A stretch of DNA of 64,000 nucleotides from Cordyceps javanica (lineage: Eukaryota; Ascomycota; Sordariomycetes; Hypocreales; Cordycipitaceae): NCBI GenBank assembly GCA_036850795.1, contig JAAECO010000006.1:2728001-2792000 (forward strand), read 5' to 3'. The position numbers and the translations under genes are program-made. The notes beneath the pieces are model-generated. The model was not told the origin of the DNA, searched no databases, and worked only from the letters and a program-made list of their open reading frames with translations. Of this stretch, positions 1-13,200 are shown piece after piece; position 1 is the first letter of the stretch; every line of letters starts with the position of its first letter.

Positions 1-1878
1 GCTGGACAGCAGTGCAAATTGGTTGCGAAATATGGGCGAGCCCAACGATGGATTCACCTTTGTCTCGCACCAACTCTTCTAGAAGAGAGAATTCCGCACC
101 AATACTTTCCAAGTAGTCCGAAGCAGTCTTGACAGTCTCGGCGAAGATTGGGTGAGTATTTAGAAGCTGCTTGCCCATCTGTGGCCACTGAGCACCCTGT
201 CCGGTGAAAACAAACGCCAACTTCAAGGGATCGGTAGTGGCGACCGTGGGGATCATCGCTTCAGAATTGAGAGTGGACACAAGTTCATCAAAGCTGCCGC
301 AGGTGAATGCCAGTCTATAGCTATGGTGTGTTCTGCGTTCGCCCAATGTGTACGCCATATCGCGAATAATACGCTTCTGGAAGACCTCAGGGTGCTGCTC
401 TGTGTAGATACCAATGGCTGTAGCGTTGCGCTTGGCCGCCCCCTCGTCATTGCCCGACATGACAAATAGTCTGGGCACGATTTGGTTATCGTTTGCTTCA
501 ATAGCAAGATCTTTGGCGACCTGTGAGAGGGGTGCCTTCTCAAGAACGACATGGGCATTGGAGCCACCGAAGCCAAAGTTGTTGATGCTGATGAAGCGCT
601 TGCCTTTGGGCCAAGGACGAATAGTAGTAGGGACCTTGATGTTCCACTCGTCCAGGGGGATGGCAGGGTTTGCTTTTTCGAAGTTGGTGTTGGGTAGGAT
701 GAAGTTGCGTTCCAACATCAGAGTGGACTTGATGACGGAGAGCAAGCCACTGGCATTTTCCAAATGTCCGATATTGGTCTTCACTGAGCCGAGATATAAG
801 GGGGAGCGTTTGGTTCGGCCTTCTCCGAAAAAGTTGTGAATTGCAGTGGCCTCGAGAGGATCGCCAACTTTTGTACCCGTGCCGTGAGCTTCGACGAATC
901 CAACGTCATTTGGGCTGATATTTGCGCGAGCGTAAACTTCACGCATGAGATTCTCCTGCTGTTTAGCGCTCGGCGAAGTCAAACCGACGGTCTTGCCATC
1001 CTGGTTAATTCCCGAGTTGACGATTATAGAGCGAATTTTATCATTGTCGCGGATAGCCTGTTCGAGAGGCTTGATGACGACACAACCGACACCTTCACCA
1101 CACGCAAATCCAGATTTGCCTCTGTGATCGAAGGCGTAGGTTTTGCCCGTCGGTGTGAAGAGACCCAGCATGGACATCTGGATCAGATCGTCCGGGTTCA
1201 TGTATAAATTGCTAGCAGCAACAATGGCAGAGCTACAGTCACCACTCCGGATGCTTTGCACAGCGGCATGCATAGCGTGCAAGCTCGAGGAGCAGGCCGT
1301 ATCCACGGAAAAGGATGGGCCATTGAGATTGAAGTAGTATGAGATGCGACCAGCCTGGATGGAGCTATGGCCACTCGTCGCCTCGAACATTTCGACTTGG
1401 TTGAGATCTTGCAAACTTCCGGTACGATAATCGGCTCGTTTAGTTCCGATAAAGACACCCATCTTCTCTCCGGATATCTTGCCTTTGGGTAGGCCGGCAT
1501 TCTCTAGGGCTTCGTATGTGCATTCAAGAAGTTGTCTCTGGTTGATGTCTGCGGATTCGTGGTCAGCAGGGGCAATGATGATCCGGAGAGGCGGTACGAC
1601 TTACCCATAGAACTGGCTTCTTGCTTGGTGATGTTGAAGAAGGGAGCATCAAAAACAGAGAAATCCCTGTCGATAAAATATCCTCCAACCTGGTTGAAGG
1701 TGCCCCTCTTCTGAGGATTTGGGTGATAATAGGCGTCAGCGTTGTATCTGTTCTTGGGAATAGGGCCTGAGCCTTGTCGGGAGCGGGACAACATTGTCCA
1801 AAACTCATCGACAGTTTTCACATCGCCTGATGTGCGGCATGCCATGCCGACAATGGCAAGGGGTGTGGGCGTGTCCAT
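1..1878 (-). CDS. Highly reducing polyketide synthase, N-terminal part (runs off left edge)
   Basis: Type I iterative PKS, N-terminal part: a complete ketosynthase domain followed by the start of the malonyl-acyltransferase. Translation starts at the ATG at 1878-1876 (MDTPTPLAIVGMACR). Exon 1 is 1878-1605 and a 56-nt GT-AG intron is 1604-1549. Exon 2 runs from 1548 open to base 1. Joining the exons restores the family motif ending in YEALENAG. Visible catalytic motifs are VDTACSSS (active-site Cys), EAHGTGT (His) and GHLENASG (His), then FTGQGAQWPQMG opening the acyltransferase. The start directly at the KS, without a SAT domain, and the KS sequence fit the highly reducing class. DH, ER, KR and ACP domains would lie to the left of the window and cannot be seen. 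The product is unknown. It is the nearest candidate core enzyme for the FSH1 hydrolase, glycosyltransferase, transporter and regulator downstream. Confidence 0.93.
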
Positions 1879-3681
1879 AATGTTCAGTAGATGGCAAGTT
1901 GGCGTGTATAATGAGGTTAATGATAATGATGTGTGTATGTGCAATAGAATTGAGTCGCAATAAATGTACTTGTTCGACTCTTGGGTATAATGAATTAGGG
2001 ATATGATGACAATGCAAGCAACATGAGTAGAGAGCTGTTGCCGCTCATGGGAGAATGCGGACGAAGAATAAAGTAGAACAAGAGAGGATGGAATGAGCGA
2101 GTGAATCAGGAAGGGCAGCTATATATGAAGAGACAGCGGAAAGACAGAGACCGGGATGGGTCAGCGAGAATCGAAAAAGCACGTCGAGCAAGGGACGTGT
2201 AGGAACAGCTTTGGGTGTACGGCAAGTATCTGGCCTTGCCTGGGTCGAGGGGGTGTGGGACGAGTATGAAAACGACGAGCATACTGGTACTGTCGAAGGG
2301 CATGGTGTGTGGGAAACATTCAGAGACTGCCTAAGTCAAAAAGCTGATCACAGGCCAAAAATTCCCCATGAGCCTGCCGAAGGAGTAGACGAGAGGCTTA
2401 CTTACAGGCGAGACCAGGAATTGCCAACAGCTTGGGCGAAGCGCGCCAAGGAGGGGGGTGTACTTTGAATATCTCAGCCATGGCATCTCTTGGTGGAGGT
2501 AACGCGGGGCGCGGTGGAGGGGGGGTGAGCCGATCAGTCGAGAGGGCAAAAGATGTGGCGCCATACGAACACTGGAGAAGAAAGTCGAGAGGCTTTCGGA
2601 TCTTTTTGCCGGCGTCGCATTGTTTCGCCAAGGGGGACGGCCTCGACCTGAAGGAACCGGAAGAACTCAAAGGTTTTTACTTGTTTGCCTTGTCCCGTAG
2701 TCATCTCGGGTAATTATTAAAGTTGCATAATGCAGAGCTTGTAAGGCTGATGATTCCCAAGAAAACGCAGGACAAGCGGCCGCTCAAATGATAAGGGCAA
2801 ACTGGGGGGGGGGACAACCAGAGGCAGGGAGCCACCTAGCCATGTGCAGCACGGAACAATGTATCAGGTACTGTACTTATCGAAGGGTGCCAACGAGAGT
2901 AACATGCTATGCATACTTAGTAAGGGAAATAATAGCCAGGGACAGGCAAAGAGAAAAATGACACATGAGACACTGTGGCCAAGGGACCATTCCAGGATGA
3001 ACTAAAGTGAGACGGCGCGCGCTCCTTGTTTTTTCAAGCTGCACTATTTTCAACACTATGCAGAGTGGCATTCGGTGGCAAGAGGAGACTGTTGACTAGG
3101 TAGGTATATGTCAAGTGCGGACATATGTATGCAATCGTGAGGCTTGGCACTCAAATAAGGCACATATTTTAGGAACGGATATACCGAGTCAAGCCGCAAG
3201 CTGGAAGAGGCCAGAGAGCACTTCTAGCTTGGGCCGAGCGTGTGCGTGTGGGGGTGGATGGCGGCAGTAGTAGCAGCTGGGGGCACGACGCTGTGTCAAG
3301 CATCTGCTGAAGTGGCATGGCCTGTTCCGTTCGTTGACGGGACAGAATGACTGCTGAACTTGTCAACGGTAGGCCAATTGTGCGGGGAGATGGGATGGAG
3401 GTGGGTAGCATAAGTAGTCGAGCCGTCCGTCTGTGGGCCGCAGCACGTACGGACCGTGCTTCAGGAGCGCGGACGAAAGCAGGTACGCAATGTTGGCGGT
3501 CGGACATGTATTGTATGGACTAGTACGCTGCTGATTGGTACTTGGCTGAGCTGGAGACGCCAACAGGCGGGTGGTGGCTTCTGCACGCACATTGCAGAGC
3601 GCCTGATGCGAAACAGGCCTAGCAGACCGGCGAGCGCGATGCGCTGGTAGTAAAGAGGCGCGAGGCGATGCCAGGAACGTA

Positions 3682-3720
3682 TGTAGGCAGATAGGTAGGT
3701 TTGGTAGGCAGATAGGCAGA
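3682..3720. repeat. Short degenerate tandem repeat (GTAGGCAGATAG-like)
   Basis: Imperfect copies of GTAGGCAGATAG / GTAGGTTTG follow one another. Simple-sequence tract in gene-free DNA with no visible function. Confidence 0.6.
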
Positions 3721-4375
3721 CACTACCTAACTAGTGGTCGGCCAAGTTTCGGATTGGGCCAATGGCTGGCGCCGGGCCACTGCAGGCACAAGTTATTAGT
3801 GGAAGGACTACACTAGGCAGGGCGGAGAAAAAGGGAACAGACAAAAAGAAATTAGACCAGGCACTCAGCTGTGCAGAGTCCGGCCTCAGAAAGTGCCTGT
3901 TTGTCATTCGCTTTCTTGCTTTCCTTCTTTTTTGGGGGGGGGTTTTTCTTCTTCTTGACCTTCCTTGCCTGGTTGCTACCCGTTCGTTTTGGTATCAACG
4001 CCAGGGTCTCGGCCCCTCCCCCAGGCCATTTGCATGATGGTATCAGGAACCGCTTTTTGGGCCTCGGCCGCGGGTTTAGTCCCAGGCATCTGACTCGGCT
4101 GATGTGAAGAAATTGGGTGGAGGGTCGGTAGAGCAGAAGTTTGTATTGACGGGATCGACAGTACGGAGTACATATGTGCAGTAATGGTAGTGGTCGTTTG
4201 TCGCGATGCGCACTGGGTAGATGGGAGGAGGGAGTGGAGGAGTGGCAGGCAAGTGGGAAGTGGTTTGATAGGGTTGGGTCAGACTAGTCCGGAAGAAGTA
4301 GACTGGACCAGGTTGTGGAGCACGGGCCATGAGCTGCCAGGGGGATCGCTCTCCAGGATTCTTGGCTACTGACAG

Positions 4376-4420
4376 ATGGCAGACAGAGGCAGACAGTGGC
4401 AGACAGTGGCAGACGGCGAG
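4376..4420. repeat. Tandem repeat, unit GGCAGACAGT
   Basis: Four to five near-identical copies of a GGCAGACAGT-like decamer follow one another. No coding content. Confidence 0.7.
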
Positions 4421-4762
4421 GTGGCTGATGCGCCGACACTGTCCCGTAGTTACGGAGCAATTGGCACTGACCCGGACGTACTGGTAGGCGAGTTTCGAGT
4501 TCCGGTAATGCTGGTAATCGGATGTCATGTTGCCACGATCCCATAATTCCTAGCACTGATACTTGCGCGTCCTGTGCGCCGCACCGAACCGTACCTTCAT
4601 CGTGCCGCCATCGTACCGGCATCGTACCGCGCAACAAACCGCCCAACGCAGAGAGAATCTGGAATCTGGAATCCGTGCCGAGTACACGTGGGCCGTTTGC
4701 TTGTTTGCTCCTTGGCCGGCCGGCACCAGTAGCTGCCTTGTGCATGGCGGGCGGCGGCCGTT

Positions 4763-4850
4763 GGCTAGGTTAGATGGTTAGATGGTTAGATGGTTGGGTG
4801 GTTAGATGGTTAGATGGTTAGGTAGGTAGTTAGGTATGGTAGGTAGAGTA
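4763..4850. repeat. Tandem repeat, unit GGTTAGAT
   Basis: About eight consecutive copies of the octamer GGTTAGAT (one variant GGTTGGGT) degrade into GGTAGGTAGTTAG. It resembles but is not the TTAGGG telomere repeat. Confidence 0.75.
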
Positions 4851-7775
4851 AGTAGTTTAGGTACGTACTGACTTGGTTTGTCTGCGCCTGCTTGCCTGCC
4901 TGCCAGCTCCCTGCCGCTGCCAGCTGCCCGTTTGGTGGCGCCCATGCAACTTGTTTGGTGGCGCCAGGTGGCGCTGCCAGAAGCCAGGGACTCCCTAACT
5001 ACAGGCCGCCCGTTAATCAGGTACCCAGGCAAGTAAGTATCTGTCCATCAACTTTCTTATCATCTGTATCCAGTATCCGGACTTACTTCTTGTTCCCTTC
5101 TACCTACTTTGGGCAGGTATCATCGATTTTTTTTGTGTGATTTTCAATACCTACCGATTGCTACCCTACGGATATTGGCGCACCCGGTTGGGCAGACTGC
5201 CTTGATGCGGACAACGCACCGAGGCCATCACAGATACCATCTGTTGAATCGTCCTTTGGGGAAATAGCACGAGAATCAGAATCACCCGCCCCTCCTCTCT
5301 TACTCACTACCTGCAGGACTGTGACCCGATACCCTAGCGCAAAGCTAACCTGCCCACCAGGTCGGTTCTCTTGAATAAGGTCGGTTAGCGCTACTACTTA
5401 CGCGAGGACTAAGGCCTATTGTGCCTACCACCCTATGTAGTCCATGTATCTGGTCACCACAGTCTATTGCCGATTCAGTGAGAAGTTGCTCAGATATACA
5501 TGAGACCCACTGCCACCAGGTACTAGAGCACTCTTTGGATGCCCAGCTAAAGTACACACGGTCCTCCCTCTGTTGGCTCTCGACAATTAAGTTAGTACTG
5601 ATAGCCATACCCTACATACACAGCATTTTATCTTAATTAGGCTCATGAGTAATGCCAACTCCCCAAGCGACCTTCTGGCTCCAGACCTTTTTGAGTTTCC
5701 ATCAGATACACTAATGCCCCATCCAAGCTCTCGGGATCGATGAGTAAACGACACCGTAAATGTCACGATCACTCTCTCAAAACCCCATCCCATCCACTCA
5801 ACATTTCCCGAATACTACCCCCAGTCGGAACGTGTAAGCCGTTCAGCCTTGGCATAGAAATCAGTTCAGCCATCACTTCGATTCCAAATATCACAACAGG
5901 CCCATTCATCTATGTAGCCATCCACGAATCCTGTCATATTCTACTGCTCCATTTCTCCAATCCTCAATGGTTCTCACGGCGTTGACCGTTCACCCCCCCT
6001 CGCCTCGATTCTGTTCCCTCGGGTTACCCCCGAACCATTGCATCCTTGCACCTCATGCTTGCGATACCATTGCAACCTCGGCGGGTCTAGAGTCCTTCTA
6101 TGGAGTACTGTTACAGTTTCTCATGGATGCTAAACCAGCCTCATAATGGTCGTATTATGAGCAGGGTATCTTCGGTAGCCGTACTGGGAGTTGCGACGCT
6201 CTGCTTACGACCACACTCACCAGATACTGAATTGTCCCTATCAAGGCCACTGGAAATGCTTGACTGGGTAATCAATGTATGACCGGCAAACTAACAGTTC
6301 CTCTGCACGTGTTCAGGGATGCATGCGCTGGCAGGCTGTACTAATATTGACCAACTGTCACAGTGAGACATCCGGAAACGAGACCGAGCCCATATTTGCA
6401 CTGCACAGCAAAATATCCCGTGCAACTTGTGTGAATCGTGGCTGGTTCCGCTGGAACTTCCAACAAGAGAATAAAGAGAGAACAAGAACGTGTCACAAGT
6501 AGTTGTCGCAGCCACGAGCCAAAACAGGTAGGTCCGAACAAAATAATGCATGCGCTGCAACATGTTGATGAAACAACCGAGGCTTGGTAACTGTCTTCAT
6601 CACTCTCAACACCTATACTTTGACCAAATATTGTTCAATGGCAGTATACTAGATTGTGACCCGCCCCCCACGCCACATGTGCTCCGGATGTGTGTCGAAC
6701 ATGTCGGCAATATGTCCGATGTTTGATCGCTGAAGAAAACTGCCGTTCAACGCTAGTGATAATGCAGTGGAGCGAGGCTTTACCCTGATTGTAGCTCCTG
6801 CTGCCATCTCGCCAACGCGAAGTCGTTATCAGTTTCCGATCAACCCTGGCACTCGAAGACTGCTCGTCTATAGACTCGTAGCATCACCGTCACCGCTACC
6901 GTTGCCATCGTCGCCGTCACCCGGTGCTTACACTATTCGAGAAGCGACCTTACCATGCAGGCTGTTGATGGGTCTTGAGAGAATTTTCACTGACCGAACT
7001 GCTGTCGAGATTCGAAACTACAGGGATGATGGCCAATCGAGCATCGCGTGGTAGCTTTGTCCAGTCTTATGCGCTGGGTATCTGATCTTGACCCGTATCT
7101 ATATTACTCATTGTTCTCAATTCCTGTATACCTTCATCAGAAACGTGGATGGTGCTGGCGTAGAAGAACTCGGAGCTCCCCATTCATCGTAACCCAAGAG
7201 CGCAACCAACGCTGCCTCCCATTAGTTAACTAGTGGCTGGCCCACCTCTGATACGCCCATGTCTCAACCACGCCCACCACCACCCCTCCCCCGTCGCCTT
7301 TGCGAGTTGACTTGTTATCACAGAGAAAGTTGCTCAAGCAGCTAGTTTGGATAGAAGCTAGGCAGATCAGCGGCTGCCGCGCTGGGAACGTGCTTGTGCC
7401 TCTCCTGGGCCACATCACTGGCATGCTTGCCCTTCACACGCCCACAGAAGAACCGATCACAGCGGGGCACCCCGAGACACTGCAGCCACCCCGACCGACG
7501 CTTGCCATTGAAGGGGTTAGTTAATTATTGATTCTCGCCAAGATGTTTGCTCTCCCTCTGTTGTTACGGGATTTCCAGTCCAGCCGCTAATAGTCCTGGC
7601 ACGTGCCCAGACACCTGGGAGCGATGACGGCTATTTCCCTGACGTTGGGCTCTTTCCATGCATCACGCTGTATAGGTGCGAAACGCAACAATAAACGAAA
7701 GGAAAAAAAGAAGAAGAAAAAGCGAGAAAATCACAGAGTGCAAAATTGTGAAGCCAAGCACACAGCTTCAAGAAA

Positions 7776-8788
7776 ATGAGGATTCTCTGCCTCCATGGCG
7801 CCTACGGCAGCGCAAAAGTAAGGTCAACGAATACTCGTCCAGCACAATAGACCAGTTGTCGCAATTCTAACAGTTCCCGCTTCTCACAGGCATTCCGCAC
7901 GCAACTTGACCCTTTTGTCTCCAAGCTCGAAAAGGCGGGGGATGTGAGCTTCAAATTTGTCGATGGCCAATTCCCAGTCAACCCTCCCGAGGGGTTTGGG
8001 GATTATTTTGGCCCTCCGCCATACTATCGCAACATTGACTTTGACGGCGTTGACGGGCTCGCCAAGCTAGTCAACAACCTGCGCGCAAATACAGAGGGAG
8101 AGTCATACGAGGACACGCTCAGGTCTCTTCTCAAAGGCGACGGTGCCATACCCGGCAAGGAGACGATTGGCAAGACTTTTGACCGGATCAAGCAGTACCT
8201 CGATGAGGACCCAGAGATTGACGTAAGTGTCGGCAATGACTGGATGAGGCGCATGTTCCGCCCAGGAAAATGACCAACCTTTTTCTCTCCGTATAGGGCA
8301 TTCTCGGCTACTCCGAGGGAGCGACAGCTGCGGCCTCGTACATCTTTCACGAGACGCAACAAGAGGAAGAATATGGCGCGCCGCGCAGAATCAAGGTGAG
8401 TCCCAGCTGCTGGGCTTCGTCTTGGCACATCATCACCGGGCCCGGCCCCCGCCTTGGGGTTGCACCACCTGGACAAGAGGCTGACTGGATGCGATGATTC
8501 AAGTACGGCATCTTCTTCGCCGGTTGGCCGCCTAGCAAAGTTGAGGAGGACAAGGTCAAGGCCGTCTTGGCTGACGAATGCGAAGACATGATTGAGGTGC
8601 CGACATGCCACATTGTTGGCAGTCAGGATCCCTACCTGTACGGCGCAATGTCTCTCTACGGGGTCTGCAATGAGGACAATGCGACGCTGTTTGATCACGG
8701 CAAGGGTCATACCGTTCCCCGCGATAACACAACCATTGACGAACTGGTTGCGTCCATTCGCAAGACAATAGCTGACGCAGGTCTGTGA
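7776..8788 (+). CDS. FSH1-family serine hydrolase (LovG-like candidate)
   Basis: Alpha/beta hydrolase of the FSH1 family, rebuilt from four exons: 7776-7817, 7890-8222, 8297-8395 and 8504-8788, giving 252 residues. The first exon encodes only 14 residues (MRILCLHGAYGSAK) and supplies the first beta strand and oxyanion-region HG motif. The nucleophile is Ser131 in GYSEGA, with the acid at Asp200 (GSQDPY) and the base at His227 (GKGHTVPR). The last intron uses a non-consensus AAG acceptor at 8501-8503; the frame and the join IK|YGIFFAGWPPS require it. Members such as LovG release or hydrolyse thioester-bound products of highly reducing PKSs. Given the PKS 5.9 kb away, an off-loading role is a reasonable inference, but it could be an unrelated esterase. 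Confidence 0.9.
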
Positions 8789-9959
8789 ATTTCTTCTTGC
8801 TGAACAGCCATACTTGGAGCTTGAAGGAGAATCATGACGGGCGCCTCGTGGCTTGTGCTCGTGGCTTGCTATGCAGCAGATGTGCAGGGAAGAGGTTGCG
8901 TGAGTTTCGCACCCCTGACCCTGTCCCGTACCTACGACGCCGTTACCAGTAGTGATCCCGGCACAGAATAAGTACCCTAGTACTTGTTATGAAAGGAAGA
9001 TGATGACTTGTATATAGAGAGCTATAAATTCATATCTTAGGAGAAAAAACCCGAAAATATGAATTAGATTACAAAGAATAGCATGGTTTATTTTATCATT
9101 GACTGGCTAGCATTGAAGCCGTGGAGGGGTCTATTTTACGGTAGTTGTGTTACTTGCCCACCCTAGTTCTATCCTGGCCGAGACATGTTATGTCGTGGGG
9201 ACAGAAAAACTTCCGCATCTACAAACCAGTTAACGTTTTGCTGCACCTTGCAACTCTCAGCGCGGGACAGCGGAAGAAAGCCGCTGGGCTAGGGCTGGGA
9301 GAAAGCCATCGCGTCATATCCGATGAAAGCGCTCATCTTGCCTTGCCAGAGCTGAATGTTTTTGCCACAAATCTCATCCTTTGAATGAAAAGAGCAAGCG
9401 TAGGAGTATTGACTCACTTCTCAGCAAACGGCCAACAAAGCAAAGACAAGCTGATGGCTGCTTGCACTTTGAAAAAGGGTGTCGTGCGCATCCTCATCTG
9501 CCCAGCAGTCATCTGTTTCTGGTGACTGGCGCGTGGCGCAACGAGCCCCTTGTTAGCACCATGACCTAGTGGGTAGCCAGGGCCGTCGATCGTAAAGATG
9601 GGAAGATGGGAAAAATAAACAAGAGATTAAATGAAAGAAGAGGATGGTTAGGGCAAAAAAAAAAGAAGCTTTCTTAGCGTCCCAAGTTGCCCATTGGGGT
9701 CTAGTAGAAGAGTGATAGCAACACCAAGTGCTCTCATGACTTGTAAGCAGGCAAGTTGGTGCCACCATGTATGTACCAATAGAAAAAGACACATGGGAAG
9801 CTTGCCGCGTGTGCCTTGCCTAGCCTCGGTTCGTTGCAATACACAACTGCGCGCGACTCAGCGAGACCTTTTGTGAAGGCGCACGCGCTGGAATGAACCA
9901 CACGGAACTAGGACCCAGCACAGCAGATCAGAGGCGGACGGTTTGTTACGACGGGACTA

Positions 9960-10175
9960 TGCTTACACCTACTAGGTACTAGTAGTACCTAGATACTAAA
10001 TTACCATGGTACTTATATATGTGGTTATATCTTATAGCCCATATAGTACGGATAGAGTAATTACCCATATACTCACCTACTTTGTATCCGCTTGAAGCTT
10101 AACCTCTAATAGCTTACTTTTTACTACTTTTATTAAAGGAATATCTCGATAGCTTCTTTTTCTATTTACTAGCGA
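9960..10175. repeat. AT-rich block, possibly a RIP-degraded repeat remnant
   Basis: About 200 bases dominated by TA-rich words (tactaggtactagtagtacc, ttatatatgtggttatat) in an otherwise balanced region, ending abruptly at the GGCT repeat. The composition resembles repeat-induced point mutation debris. It contains agtacggatagagtaa, a 16-mer that also occurs in the first intron of the DHA1 transporter. No ORF or terminal repeat was recognised, so the element type is unknown. Confidence 0.4.
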
Positions 10176-10185
10176 GCTCCTAGCG

Positions 10186-10290
10186 ACCTGGCTGGCTGGT
10201 TGGCTGGTTGGCTGGTAGGCTGGCTGGCTGGTTGGCGACCTAGCTGGCTTCCAGCGACCTGGCTGGCTGGCTAGCTGGCTGGCTGGGATG
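10186..10290. repeat. GGCT/GGTT tandem repeat
   Basis: Runs of GGCTGGCTGGTT interrupted twice by gcgacct(g/a)gctggc, so a higher-order unit of roughly 60 bases beginning with AGCGACCTGGCTGG can be seen. Confidence 0.75.
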
Positions 10291-11514
10291 ACTAATCGTT
10301 TTGGCACAATGACATATGACCTACTGCATAGTAACAACACATCGCGTCTTGGGGCCGCCGCAAAAGGACCAAACTTGGGACGGAAATGACCTGCAAAGAT
10401 TTGCTCTTTTTTTTCCCCTTGTTCTCATTACACAGATGAGAAGAGTACCAGGGGGCGATGAGGCAACGACTGTGCACAATAGTCGCCCTAATGACGACAT
10501 TTGAAAGAAATGAACAAGGAAGAAGAAAATAAAAAAAAAAGCAAAAGAAAGTAACAAGTCTCCTACCACTGACCAGTACGTAGTAGTCAAGATTAACGGG
10601 CACATAGCGCGAAATGGCTTTTCAGTCGTAAATCAATTCCTGGGGCTGTTTCGGAAACATGAGCAGGGAGTTGATCAAAAGAGGCACCAGGAACCTGATA
10701 CACATTTTCATAACCGCACCCCCCCTCCCCTTCAGCTCAACCCTCCTCCTCCCTTTCGCTGCTCCCTCGGGTGGCGTCGTCGCTGGGGCACCTAATCTAC
10801 ATTCGGGGAGCATGGGAGATACTTTGACGTGTGGGCGCATGAATATGGCTTGTTCCAGGTGCCTCTGCTAGGCGCACGGCGCCCGGTGATGCTTGTGCGT
10901 TGAGAGAGGAGGAGGGGGGGGGAAGTCCCTCCGACTTGCGGCTCTGGAGAGCTTATTTACAGTCGTTCAACAAGTCAATATTCAGCCGTCCAAGCCCACG
11001 TTGACCATTTAAATCCCATCCAGAGTTACGCTACGCTCATTGAGGATGCGCCATTATTGATAAAGGGACTAAAAACTTTTCCCTCAGAGGCCTGTAAAGT
11101 CGTGGTGGACTTGTAATAAAAAACTCTGAATGGATGTAACCCATATGCCTGAGACTAGCAGATCCCGAGCTTCGGTGGCTCGAATTGCCAGCCCAGTCTC
11201 GCTGATTTTTTCTTTTTCCTCCGAGTCTAGTGCTCAGTTGGGAAACAATACCCCTCCCCGACGTAATGTCCGTCATCTTGACTGATATCCTTGGGACCTG
11301 CGACCGCCGTTTCTCTGTATCATCAGTAGGCACCCGTTTCCTTCTTGGCAGTTTTGCAAAATCGTCTTCTCTCCTCCGCTCAATGTCCCCTTGACCTTTG
11401 CCTTTTTTTTTTCTTTTTTTTTTCTTTTTTTCTTTGTGGCCCCTGGGGTATCTGAACTATTCCCGTTCTCAATCAGAACTGCTAAAAATAAAACTTGGCC
11501 GCAGAAAACAAACC

Positions 11515-13200
11515 ATGCCAGCAGCACCGGCCACCGGCCCTCGAATCTTGTTTGCTACCAACGTCGAGCGCGGGCAGTGTGGAGTGTTCCTCGCCGCCGC
11601 CGACGCTCTGCTGCGCTCCGAGCCCCGGGTCGAGCTGCACTTTGCCTCCTTCCCGGCTCTCGAGAAGGAGGTGCGAGACATATCAGATGAGGCTATCCGG
11701 CTCGACCCGGCCACCAGGCCCATCACGTTCCACGCCCTGCAGGGTCAGACACACGCAGAGGCCGTCCTCGCCAGGAACGCTGAAAAGTATGGCGAGGGCA
11801 GTTCCGTTCCCCCGCCGGCATTCTCCCGGCCTCTGGACGCTGCCACCACCATGGCGACGATTCGAGATTTGTGCGCGTATCTGCTGGGTTGGGATGGGTC
11901 CGGTTTCATGGACGTGTACCGCTCCTTCACCGACATCATCAAGGCGGTCGCGCCAGATCTCATCACCGTAGACGTATTGCTGTCCCCTGGAATCACCGCT
12001 GCCTGGAACTCTGGAGTCAAGTTTTCCTACCTTAGCCCCAACTCCATCAAGGAATTTGCGGCCAGTTATCAACCACTCACCATGTTCTGGAAATGGCCAG
12101 CGTGAGTCAAACTGCACCTTCTTCTTCAGTCTTTCTCAGTCTCGACTATACTAACGACATGCAGCCTCATGAGCGGATATACTTACCCTGTGCCTTGGCA
12201 CCTGAAGCCGCTCAATGTCTTTCATTACTTCTACATGATCTATCAGATCCTCAAGGAGCCCGGTCTGGCAGAGACGAAACGTTATGTAGAAGAAAAGACT
12301 GGAAAGCCCATGAGGTCTTTGATGAACACGGGCAAGAGTCTGCCAGACAATGTCAAGATTTTTGTCGGCACCCTTCCCGAGCTAGATTTTCCTCTCACAA
12401 GCCACCCTCGCATCGTAACCTGCGGCCCGATTATCAGCGAGGCGTCGCCAATCTCCGTGTCGGATCCCAAACTCGCGGCCTGGCTCGCCAACGGGCCTAC
12501 AATTTACGTCAATCTGGGTTCCCTGTTTAAACTCAAGGAGGATCGCGCCGTAGAGCTCGCAAAGGGTCTCAACATGGCCATGGACAAGCTTGAAAGCAAA
12601 TCTGCCTACGGCCCACACGTGCAGGTTCTCTGGAAGCTGAAAAAGGACGGCGAGTATGACGCGACAGGTCCCGACGCCGCTATCCGCGCCGCTTTCTGCG
12701 GAAAGATGGACAGCGATCGGGTCCGCATTGTAGACTGGCTCGTGTCGCCCCCCCTTGCGGTCCTGCAGAGCGGCAGCATTGCCTGCTCGATCCATCACGG
12801 CGGCGCCAGCTCGTACAACGAAGCTATCCTGTGAGTCGTTTGCTCTACTGCTGTCAAATATAGCTTGATCGCTGACATGTTCCTGCTCTACAGGGCCGGG
12901 GTGCCGCATGTGGTCCTTCCGTTTTGGACAGACTGCTACGAGTACGCCAACAGGGTCGAGTTCCTGGGCATCGGCCGCAAGGGAGCTCGGAAGCAGCAGC
13001 CAGTCTTTGAAGCCACGGAGATCTCAGAGACTGTTTGGGAGGTGATCAAGGGCAGACACTCCGAGAGCATGAAAACGAGAGCACTGGAGCTCGCGGTAAT
13101 CTGCAAGCGAAACGGAAGTGGTCCCAAGATTGCAGCACAAGGTATTCTGGAGCTCGCTACCGAGGCAGCTGCCACGGCGAGCAAAGAAACATTCGAGTGA
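11515..13200 (+). CDS. GT1-family UDP-glycosyltransferase
   Basis: UDP-sugar-dependent glycosyltransferase of 519 residues in three exons: 11515-12101, 12165-12830 and 12894-13200. Both introns are 63 nt with standard GTGAGT donors and CAG acceptors. The ATG at 11515 is the first that gives the expected N-terminal strand (RILFATNVERGQ). The C-terminal nucleotide-sugar-binding half carries NLGSLFKLKEDRA and the donor signature HHGGASSYNEAIL (His406-His407), followed after the last intron by AGVPHVVLPFWTDCYEYA. There is no signal peptide or C-terminal membrane anchor, so it is probably cytosolic. In a neighbourhood with a reducing PKS it may glycosylate a polyketide; acceptor and sugar cannot be read from sequence. 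Its 3' end converges on the GH125 gene with 164 bases between the stops. Confidence 0.93.

Larger units (their letters stand above)
1879..7775. other. Long spacer between PKS and FSH1 hydrolase; no convincing gene
   Basis: About 5.9 kb without an ORF that reads like a conserved protein on either strand. It holds the PKS upstream region and short degenerate tandem repeats (3682-3720, 4376-4420, 4763-4850). One copy of the TACGGAGTA motif is at 4162-4170. A minus-strand ORF at 5345-5608 was considered as a possible element relic but has no recognisable motif. The length is unusual for neighbouring fungal genes and may reflect decayed repeats. Confidence 0.6.
8789..11514. other. Spacer with AT-rich block and GGCT repeat; no convincing gene
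   Basis: Terminator region of the hydrolase, then DNA with only weak ORFs. Two notable stretches are an AT-rich, TA-rich block around 9960-10170 and the adjacent GGCT repeat. The last 115 bases before the glycosyltransferase carry a long pyrimidine tract (about 11401-11436), a common feature of fungal promoters. Confidence 0.6.

Noticed and set aside
4763..4850. Internal telomere repeat
   Set aside because: The unit is GGTTAGAT, not TTAGGG, and it lies inside unique sequence.
5345..5793. Possible retroelement relic on the minus strand
   Set aside because: No reverse transcriptase or integrase motif could be recognised.
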